A stretch of 64,000 nucleotides of DNA. Origin: Amborella trichopoda (taxonomy: Eukaryota > Streptophyta > Magnoliopsida > Amborellales > Amborellaceae). The notes beneath the pieces are model-generated. The model searched no databases, was not told the origin of the DNA, and saw nothing but the letters and a program-made list of their open reading frames with translations. How positions within the stretch are numbered: position 1 is the first letter of the stretch; every line of letters begins with the position of its first letter. The translations under genes were made by a program, and so were the position numbers. The DNA lies in the NCBI RefSeq assembly GCF_000471905.2, contig NW_006499363.1, positions 45,481 to 109,480 of the forward strand, given 5' to 3'. Shown piece by piece: positions 55,809 to 64,000 of this stretch.

Positions 55809-55809
55809 T
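55778..55809. repeat. (GT)n(AT)n microsatellite
   Basis: 'gtgtgtgtgtgtgtgtgt' followed by 'atatatatatatat'. Confidence 0.9.
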
Positions 55810-56000
55810 GGTTTTGCTAGAGTCGACTTGGGCCAGGGGTTCCCCTATCCTGGATGGTTCTGAACTGGGGCATCACTTGGATTGTCTAGAACTGGGCAGT
55901 TTATTGTAATGAATCGCCCTATTAATTGTAGGGCCTCGGTGATTCTTGAGTCACATGTTAATTTCTTCTTTTCTTACCATTGATCTTTTTCCTTTTCTTT

Positions 56001-56272
56001 TTTCATTGTTTAGGGCATCCCGCCCAAAATTGTCAATGTGACTTGAGGATTGGCAAGGTAAATCAGGAATTGACGAGCTGACTCGAATCCATTACTGCAT
56101 GAGTCAGCACCCGATTCAATTTTTTCAATTTTTCCTTTATTTTTTTCATTGTTTAGGGCATCCCACCCAGAATTGTCAATGTGACTTGAAGATTGGCAAG
56201 GTGACTCAGGAATTGACGCGCTGACTCAAATCCATTACTACATGAGTCAGCACCCGATTCAATTTTTTAAAC
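56001..56272. repeat. Tandem duplication, period 143 bp
   Basis: 'tttcattgtttagggcatcc' starts a unit at 56001 and again at 56144. The units share 'aattgtcaatgtgacttga', 'gattggcaagg', 'tcaggaattgac' and 'catgagtcagcacccgattc'. Confidence 0.8.
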
Positions 56273-56562
56273 CTTGTCAAGAACTCATTCCTTCTTTACG
56301 GGAGTTGTAGTGTATCAGTAGGAATGGGCGATTCCCAAGTCTTGGGGAAGGGGCAGTTATGTATATCAAATTTTTTGGCTATAGAGTTCACATTGTGCAT
56401 GCGTATATGTATCACCAAAAAAGTGGATTACACATTTTCCATTTGAAATATCACTTAAAAAGTAAAATAAATAAGTATATATAAGGAAAATCAATATGCC
56501 TTTATCTACCAGTATTAAGAAATGTCCCCAAAATTTCCAATCTTATGTGCATATCCTTTTTC

Positions 56563-56578
56563 TAATTCGGAAAAGGCA

Positions 56579-56611
<33 letters not shown>

Positions 56612-56612
56612 T
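56563..56612 (+). mobile_element. RTE 3'-end stub, 50 bp, with 17-bp TSD
   Basis: 'taattcggaaaaggc' plus (aatgatg)n is the last part of the RTE 3' end. Flanks tgtgcatatcctttttc (56546-56562) and tgtgcatatcccttttc (56613-56629) match at 16 of 17. What looks like a plain (GAT)n microsatellite is therefore an insertion. Confidence 0.75.
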
Positions 56613-56629
56613 TGTGCATATCCCTTTTC

Positions 56630-58663
56630 CCTTTGTTTATTCCCCAAAATGCCCTCCATTCTGAACTCCAAGTTCTGAACCATTTGTCTTGTTAAAAACT
56701 GAGGTTTGGAACTTGCAATTCCGAACTAATTCTTCTTAATCTCAGCTCGGATATATGAGTTACAAACATAATTTTTAACAAAAATATATGTTTGGAACCG
56801 GGTGTCCAAACTTTTTTTTTTTTGTTAAAATTTATGTTCGGAACATGAAGAGTTGAACAAAAATATTAAGAAAAAAATTAATTCAGAACTTTAAGTTCTG
56901 AACCTGAGTTTTTAGGAAAAAAAATAGTTCAAAACATGGGGTTTCGATCTAACAACGAAGGCAAAATGCAAAAGTATGTCAGTTCGGAAACTTGGAATTC
57001 TGAATTGAGGACATTTTGTAGAAAAGAAAAAAGGGGAAGAAAGGGGACATGCACGTAAAATTGGAAAATTTAAGGTAAGTTTTTAAATATAGCTGAATAA
57101 AGGGATATTCACATTAATTCGTTTATAAATAAGGCTCACTCCCATATACTAATGGTATTTCTATCCTGGGTTGCTCCTAGACCTCTCTTTGAACTATCTT
57201 CCAAGGCATGAAGCTTTAAGCCATGGGTCTAAGCTCCTTCTCCCAGTCCAAACAGCTACGCTCTAACCTCATACTCCAATGTAAGATTTTTTTTTAAATG
57301 CAGCATACTTCTAAGTAGAAAAGTATCTCAACTGTCAACTAGCAGCTAAGCTTTCTTGAAACTTCAACCTACACCAAAAAAAAGAACAAATTTTAACGCC
57401 CCAATATGTTGCTCGCCCTATTTATTATTTAAAAACCATTAAGTAGCCAAACTGTATATGTTTGAATGGGATTTGCTTTCCTCAAAGTATCAAACACCAA
57501 AAGACAAGTAAAAACAAATTATGAGAAAGCATTTTAATGCCCTACAATTGGAAAATTTCAATCTTTTGAGGAAAAACATTGTTTGGACCTAATCTCAATG
57601 TGCCAGAAAGCTAAGGGATTCCACTTTTTTGAGAAAAATGTTGTTTGAACCCAAGTGAATGTGTTTGAGTGTGGATTTTAGTTCGTTCCTGTTTGACAAC
57701 TTTTTTGCAGTTTACCTAGGAATGTTGGGTTGTGTGGCCTTTAAAGGCCTACAAGACTTGCAAATATGATATTTTATAGTGGAGTATACACTTTAGTAGG
57801 AGTGTGTTTGCTGATCAAGGGTTGGACAATTTATGGCCTTGGTTATGTCCAAAACCCTTACCCTAAGCATGTGGCACTATCAAATATGGTTTACAGTGGG
57901 TCATCCCTTGTTGAGGTCGGAGAGATGCCCAAAGATGTTTTTTGTAGGCTAAGAGAACTGTGTGGTCTCTTGTGTGCGGTTGTAGGTCTGTGAGAGCAAG
58001 GCACAAAGATTCAACAAACTTTCATATGACATGTACACATGGGTACTAGTTCACTTCTAGTACCTTTATTATTTCTAATTTTGACTCATGGGTACTAGTT
58101 CACTTCTAGTATATTTTATTTCAGTATTAAAATATTTTTATAATTTTTAAATATTTTTTCAGAATGTTAAAATTTTATTTTTGCTGAAAAATACATTAAA
58201 AAGGGTCTGAAATTTTCAGAACTTTAGATTACACATGTGGAACCAAGGATCCCACGTGTGCAAATTTTTTATGTGGGGCCCATGTGAACCACCTTAAGGG
58301 GACACACCCAATTTTTTTAAACATTGTGGCACGCTACATTTTGAGCAAAAAGGGGGGCACGCCCTACTCTTTTAATTTGTTCAAATTTTAAATTAGTTAA
58401 ATATATAAAATCTTTTAATTTTAAATAAGATTTGGTTTCTTATTCTAGTGGGAGTTTTAAAAATTAAGATATAGATTATCCTTGACTTCATAAATATTAT
58501 GGGGGATCTAGATAATGATAATAGTTGTTAAATTTCAAATTTAAATAAGAGTCGGATTTGGGTAAAAATATAAAGGGATAAGGTTCCTACTCTCCATCCA
58601 AAATCATGATGGCTTATTTGTCGGATGGATGGGATTAAATCTTTCTCACCCCACAGATTTCGT
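56630..58663. other. Intronic/intergenic sequence, no gene seen
   Basis: AT-rich. It includes repeated 'gttcggaac' and 'agttctgaac' words (56680-57010) and a direct repeat 'catgggtactagttcacttc' at 58036 and 58087. The frame at 57766-57993 has no recognised domain. Confidence 0.4.
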
Positions 58664-58705
58664 CATCATCATCATAGCTTTTTTCCAATTAATTAGGGTC
58701 GGCTG
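58664..58705 (-). mobile_element. RTE 3'-end stub, 42 bp, with 15-bp TSD
   Basis: Reverse complement of the last RTE bases: catcatcatcatagc, ttttttccaattaatt, agggtcggct. Flanks ccccacagatttcgt (58649-58663) and ccccacatatttcgt (58706-58720) match at 14 of 15. Confidence 0.85.
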
Positions 58706-58720
58706 CCCCACATATTTCGT

Positions 58721-59517
58721 AATTATCCTAAATGTTTAGCTAGAAAATAAAGATAACACATACCTAAGAAAATCCTATTCAAATTGGGAGGTAGATTTCC
58801 TTCTATTTAAAGACCTATTTTGAAGCTCTTTCAAATCATGACAAGATCTTTCTCTCCCATGCAAAGATTCCTCTCTCTCTCACACCCCAAGTTTTCTCCC
58901 TCCATGGAGCCAAAATTTTCTCTCCCACTCCTTTCTCCACACCATTTTTCTCTCTTTCTCAAATTTTAAGTCACGTGCCTCCCCTCTCATTACCCATAGG
59001 GAGGCGCGCCACTCTCTCTCCTCTTATATATGTCACACCACCTAAAAGAAAAGAAGAGGTGGTGCTATAATGAAATCGTAAAGCTAGGGTTTGCTGTATT
59101 TTGAAGAAAAGAAGGGAGAAGCCCAACCTATAGGATTTCTACAAACCAAACCCTAGTTGATTTTTTGAGCTCTTTAAAACCCTAGAGAAAGAGGTAGTAC
59201 CTGAAAAGCTTCTCTATTTCAGAAATTCAAGCAATACCTTAGGACTAAAAGGGTGTCATCGGTCAGGGAATTGGTTGTGGGTATACCAAGACCTATGAGG
59301 GTAACTCCAGGCATCTTTCAATAAGTCTTCCCAGTTGATGCAATTAATCTTTCAGTGAGTCTTCCCAATTGATTTAATTAATTTTCAGTAATATTTTTTA
59401 TTTTTTCTGTGAATTTTCAGGAGTATATATTATACTAAAACTTATAGTGGAGGTTTGTTTAAAGCTCCTAGATAGTTCTATTTGTTTTGGCAATGAAAAG
59501 AAAGATCCTAAGTTGTA
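58721..59517. other. CT-rich then mixed sequence, LTR-like but unassigned
   Basis: Contains CT-rich blocks (58850-58970), a TATA-like 'cttatatatgtc' at 59023 and 'accctag' words, as in many plant LTR leaders. I could not find LTR ends or a coding region. Confidence 0.3.
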
Positions 59518-59965
59518 NNNNNNNNNNNNNNNNNNNNNNNNNNNNNNNNNNNNNNNNNNNNNNNNNNNNNNNNNNNNNNNNNNNNNNNNNNNNNNNNNNN
59601 NNNNNNNNNNNNNNNNNNNNNNNNNNNNNNNNNNNNNNNNNNNNNNNNNNNNNNNNNNNNNNNNNNNNNNNNNNNNNNNNNNNNNNNNNNNNNNNNNNNN
59701 NNNNNNNNNNNNNNNNNNNNNNNNNNNNNNNNNNNNNNNNNNNNNNNNNNNNNNNNNNNNNNNNNNNNNNNNNNNNNNNNNNNNNNNNNNNNNNNNNNNN
59801 NNNNNNNNNNNNNNNNNNNNNNNNNNNNNNNNNNNNNNNNNNNNNNNNNNNNNNNNNNNNNNNNNNNNNNNNNNNNNNNNNNNNNNNNNNNNNNNNNNNN
59901 NNNNNNNNNNNNNNNNNNNNNNNNNNNNNNNNNNNNNNNNNNNNNNNNNNNNNNNNNNNNNNNNN
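59518..59965. other. Assembly gap (448 N)
   Basis: Run of N. Long frames that appear to span it are artefacts. Confidence 0.99.
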
Positions 59966-61885
59966 TCAAGCAAGAGAGAATAAAGAAGATAGACAGGGAG
60001 CCGAAAATAGGGTTTTCCCATCTCTTCGAAAAGTTGCAGACCACCCCCCATGGTGGTATGCAGCTTTCCCCATCTTTTCTCTTGAGATAGAGGGAAACAA
60101 GTAAATTTGTTTGGTGTTTTCACCCAAACAAACAGGTGGCATGTTCCTAGCACCGGGAAATGCAGGGAAGCAACAACTTTCCCCCGCTTATCACCATTAT
60201 CAAAAGGTTCTTAAAGCATTAAACACCCAAAACTTGTAACAAAAAAAAAAACACAAAAGAATTCCGTGGTAAAAAAATTAACACAGAAATTATGTGGATA
60301 TCAAAAAGTAAAAGAAAAAAATAAAAAAAATTGAATATGCTATAGAGAAAATACCTGAAAATTATGAAAAAGAAGTCCTAAAAATACGAATAACTTTTGA
60401 TAAATCAAGAATAAAATATTGGATGGTTTTATTTTATTTTTTTTGTTGAAAATTGGGGGGATCAAGCTATGATACAAAAATATATACTTACACAAACATA
60501 TTCCACGCTAAAATAGAAAAATGGATTTTCTCCTTTTAATGGGGGATTTTATCATATTATTTGAAAATAAAGTTCAAAATCGAAGAGTAAAAAACATGCT
60601 TTAGTGAATTACAGGAAATAAAAGCTGGATATAGCTGAAATGAATTCTACATCGATGTAGATTTAGATAAATTTGAAGAAAACAGAATATTTTTAGTTTT
60701 AAAGTTAAAAAAATTCCTCTCTGAGAAACTGATTTTACACTGCATATGAGCAGTGTAAAATCTATTACTCATCATAGTTCGACCCTAAGAGTCTCCAAAT
60801 ATCAACCCCCAGATTGGGGTTAGGCCTCTAAGGCTCGTCGAAGCTCTTCTGAGCTCAAAATTTAAAAATCGTGATATGCGAAAATCTGTCAATCTTATGC
60901 AAAAGAGAATTATGGATCTGATGGATCATTAAAAGGCGATCAGTGCTAAAATTTGGAGCCTTGATGCCCCCCTATTAGCCCTAAGCATCCTTCTTAAATG
61001 TTTTTCTTTTTTTTCCACCAATAAAGTGAAAAACAAATCAAAACTAGTTAGAAGCGCTGGGGTTTATCTTGGCTGACTCATCGGGACTCAAGATTTGGGC
61101 GAATCCAGCTAAAAATCGGCTAGTTCACTATAATTAACTGTCAGGGTGAGGCCTAGGGTGTCAACTCCCTGGAGTAGGGACCCTTTGGATCGGCCATGGC
61201 CAATTCCTTGTGATTTGGGTGATTCCATGCTCGGGTCACCGATTTTTGTGACATGGGTTCACTCAACAAGGCATTGGTGATTCCAATGTTTGCATCTATT
61301 GAGAATACTATAATGGAGCAGGCTTTCGTCTTGATTTTGTCTTCTAACAAGATATACTCTAATTTGAAACATATGCATCTGGATACTCCTCTGCGGATAC
61401 TTATTTCTCAGGGGCCACTTTTTGATGCTAGAGTAGATGGCAGAGTTATTGCTGCTCTTTGTCAAAGGAAGCAGTGGAGGGGCAAAATATATTCTGTACA
61501 TGATGTATCTATTGGATCCTTATGTTAAACATAAATTAGTGTTCAGAAACATGGTGACATGGGCTTGGACTTGCCTGTGTCCCTTGGACATGGCAAGGTG
61601 CTGAGTCCAAAGGGTCCTGAACTGGGGGGACTTAGGATCTTGTGCAGAACTGGGTGAATCCCTACAGGGACCCAGCATATTCTTTGTCACATTCTGAGAC
61701 TGAGCCAGACTTGTCTGTGTCCCCAAGTCTAGGCTAAGCCAGCTAGGAGTTGGCAAATCCTACAATTTATTAAACTGTTACGCTTTGTGGGAATTGTAAA
61801 AGAAAAAAGGAACATGGCCTTTACAGCCGACACGGGATATTAAGCACCTAAAAGACATCCATAAGATTGGTTCTCAGCATTGTTA
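59966..61885. other. Sequence without recognisable gene
   Basis: AT-rich to about 60780, then more balanced, with 'gactcatcggg' and 'tccctggagtaggg' type small palindromes. The 91-codon frame at 61253-61528 gives no family I recognise. Confidence 0.4.
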
Positions 61886-62185
61886 GCATTTGGTTAAATA
61901 AGATTTTACCAAGGACGTCAAACGCCTTGGCAAATCAACTGACTAAGGAGGGAGCGGTGGCACGTGTTGCAGGATCATAACAGCATGGGTTTTTTTTGCC
62001 ACATCTCCATCTACGTTTTTGTAAATCCTCTATAAATGGGAAACTGCTATAAGCCCCATCCATTGTTTGTATAGGGCTAATTTTTTGGAAGCCTATTTTT
62101 TGCCGAGAGGCCCGGTTTATGGGCTCTCTCGAAGGAATACTGTATTCTCCTCTTTTCTTAATACAATAGTTAACTTCAACAAAAG
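61886..62185 (+). mobile_element. L1 LINE extreme 3' end
   Basis: Starts near the end of RNase H ('NALANQLTKEGAVARVAGS', about 61920-61975) and continues into a 3'UTR like that of the 25880-28230 copy ('ttttttgccgagaggcccgg', 'gggctctctcgaag', 'aatacaatagttaacttc'). Confidence 0.65.
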
Positions 62186-62465
62186 GAAGATTTCCCAAGG
62201 CTTGCCTGAAAATACATTAGGGGTTCGTTTCATAAAGTTTGAGGGTCGATCTATGACTGGTAACTTATTTACAGTCTCTATGTTTCATTTTTTTTTTTTT
62301 TTTTTTAAATCTGATACTTTTAGTAGACAATTATAAATCTGGTTTGATTTCTTCAAGATACTATAGATCAACATGGATCTAGGGTCCATTTCACATTGAT
62401 ATTGTGTTTTCATTTTTTTAGAATAACATGTGGATTTTGAAATGAATGCATTAAAAAAAATTTAG

Positions 62466-62742
62466 GTGTGGCACCAATAGGCGCTAAAATGAGAAAGAGT
62501 AGACTTAGGTGGGCTGGTCATATGTAGCTTAAATCTAGTATAGCACCTGTTAGGAGGGGCGAATTAGTTCAAATGGAAGGCTCAAAAAGGGCAAGGGGAA
62601 GGCCCAAAGGGACATGGTTGGAATTAGTGAGAAAAGATATGCGGACTTATGACCTCACTGAGAGTACGGCCCTTAATAGAGTAGAATGGCAGACCAAAAT
62701 TCGTCTTGCTGACCCCAATTAATTGGGAAAAGGCTTTGACGA
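62466..62742 (+). mobile_element. RTE LINE 3'-end fragment, ~277 bp
   Basis: Blocks in RTE order: 'gcgctaaaatgagaaagag', 'gacttaggtgggctggtcat', 'gttaggaggggcgaattag', 'aaagggacatggttggaatt', 'agagtagaatggcagacc', 'gctgaccccaattaattggg', 'aaaaggctttgacgaa'. 5'-truncated; target duplication unclear. Confidence 0.8.
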
Positions 62743-62959
62743 ATATGAATATGTAGAAATTATATATAGAGATAAGAAAAAGGTCATAACCTCTTTTTCC
62801 TATTATGGAATATGCCTTTAAATGTTTTGTTTTGTGTAGTAATTTATTTTCCCCAATTCATTCTAGATTTACTAACTCTATTTTTTAGTTTTTCATCTAC
62901 ATTATTTAGATTTTTCATTTCTGTCATTTTGTTTCGCAAAAAAATGCGTTTTGCTTTTG

Positions 62960-63255
62960 GAAATTACCATTTTTTTTATCACTGAAATGCTTCTTTCTCT
63001 ACGTGTGTTTGCACGTTTAATGCATTTAGGTATGCTAATTCCCCCCAAATGCATTCAGACCTGAATGCATTCCATTTGGGTGTAAACAAATATTTTCTTG
63101 AGAAAAAAATTAGAAACAAGCTATTTCTGAGGCATTGAAATGCTTTACTTTTCTTTTCTTTTTTTAATTACATGTGTTTGCACGTTCGATGCATTTAGCG
63201 ATGCCAATCCCCACTAGGATGTTCTCTGTTTGGGTGCCAACAATGATTTGTTTTT
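62960..63255. repeat. Tandem duplication, period about 168 bp
   Basis: 'tgtttgcacgtt..atgcatttag..atgc.aatcccc' occurs at about 63006 and 63174, with similar surrounding sequence (a 'gaaatgctt' block before each). Confidence 0.6.
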
Positions 63256-63275
63256 TTAGAAAAGTTGCAAATCGG

Positions 63276-64000
63276 CTATGTTAAAAAAGTCCGCTGTGGG
63301 CTGCCTAGGTGGGTCGCCTAGGCGGCTGGGAGGCTTGGCCGCATTATATTAGGCTTATGTAGCCCATTGTCAAAGGGTGACCCAGGGCGGCCGACTAGGT
63401 CCCCAGGGCACCACTTAGGGGCCTTTCAGTTAGGGCTGAAACTGCCCTTGCCAAAAGGGCAAAAAAAGTTATTTCCCCCATTGACTAGGGCAAAATAGTA
63501 TTTGGGGAGCATTTTGGCCCCCAAAACCATAGGTGATGTAGAGAACTTGAAGAAACAGTAAAATCGACAAGAAACAAAGCCAAACACAAGCACAATTCAA
63601 ATAAACCTAGGATTTCTTCTCCATAATCCAAGCTAGGATTCATAAAGCCTAAGCTCTTTCAATTTCTAAAAATCATATGGAATGACCCCCTTAGGGCCCC
63701 ACACACCACTTATATATTATAATTTAATATTCGAAATACAAAAAGTGTCCGAAAAAATAATATGCTGACCCGTAGATCCTAACTTAAATTTGTAATGACA
63801 ATTTGCCCCTATGAACAGTAATACGTGAACAATATCTGTGAACTGTAATACATGAATTGTAGCCATGAATAGTAATGCGTGAACAGTGAGATGTAAGCTA
63901 TACCCATGAACCGTGAATAGTAGATAAAGAAAATATAAAAAACCCAAGAGTCCCAAAAAAATTTAAAAATCCTAAAAACAAAATCAAAATATACATCCTT
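63276..64000. mobile_element. hAT-like element, left part (GCCTAGGCGG type), cut by window end
   Basis: Begins near 'ctatgttaaaaaagtccgc', followed by 'gcctaggtgggtcgcctaggcggc' and further GC-rich palindromes to about 63430, as in the other GCCTAGG elements here. Then AT-rich interior. The other end is outside the window. Its last 200 bases hold 'gtgaacagta' words shared with 40915-41045. Confidence 0.5.

Larger units (their letters stand above)
51398..64000 (+). other. CNX1: CNX1 intron 10 or downstream region (at least 12.6 kb)
   Basis: The G-domain exons that must follow (family motifs such as LTLGGTG and MPGNPNA) are absent from the readable sequence on either strand. It therefore contains a very long intron, or an exon hidden in the gap at 59518-59965. 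Elements inside are listed separately. Confidence 0.7.

Noticed and set aside
59398..60153. Long ORFs spanning the N gap on both strands
   Set aside because: Most of their length is unknown sequence; the flanks have no recognisable domain.
61253..61528. 91-codon ORF considered as a missing CNX1 exon
   Set aside because: No G-domain motif and no fitting splice sites in the required phase.

Overview
This is plant nuclear DNA. It is AT-rich and intron-rich, and its repeats are plant families: Mutator-like elements, hAT elements, L1 and RTE non-LTR retrotransposons, Ty1/copia and Ty3/gypsy. I recognise one host gene, CNX1, the two-domain plant molybdenum-cofactor enzyme (MoeA-like E domain plus MogA-like G domain, homologous to animal gephyrin). 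The very long introns suit a seed plant with a moderately large, repeat-rich genome. I cannot name the species.

Layout. 1-2972: upstream repeats (a minisatellite, a hAT-like MITE, an RTE 3' end). 2973-11497: an 8.5-kb Mutator-like element (MULE) with terminal inverted repeats of roughly 0.5 kb and a 9-bp target duplication. Inside it, a broken plant-mobile-domain (PMD) gene on + and a broken MURA-type transposase on - converge, as the two genes of maize MuDR do. 11562-12294: a small hAT element next to the CNX1 promoter. 12397-51397: CNX1, + strand, with a 5'UTR intron and nine coding exons (1,493 nt, 497 codons plus 2 nt) spread over 38 kb. The exons cover the whole MoeA-like domain and the start of the G domain. 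The rest of the G domain is not visible up to 64000, so the gene runs past the window or continues in the 448-base gap at 59518-59965.

The introns are filled with nested mobile DNA. Intron 2 (12.3 kb) holds an antisense L1 remnant, a 3.3-kb DUF659-type hAT element with a perfect 8-bp target duplication, hAT MITEs and a long RTE fragment with reverse transcriptase. Intron 3 holds the 3' half of an L1. Intron 4 holds a 2.3-kb hAT element with a second one nested in it, and an internally deleted gypsy element. Intron 7 holds a MITE between direct repeats, a copia LTR with RNase H, hAT and gypsy gag pieces. Intron 8 holds L1 fragments on both strands. Intron 10, incomplete, holds a decayed hAT transposase, hAT MITEs and very short RTE stubs with clear target duplications.

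No tRNA, rRNA, CRISPR array or bacterial-type operon was seen. Apart from CNX1, every coding signal I can support belongs to a mobile element, and nearly all are disrupted by stops or frameshifts. The most notable structures are the MuDR-like MULE carrying a PMD gene with internal palindromic repeats, and a series of 42-189 bp RTE stubs with 12-17 bp target duplications. Exon and element boundaries were read by eye from splice sites, repeats and family motifs.
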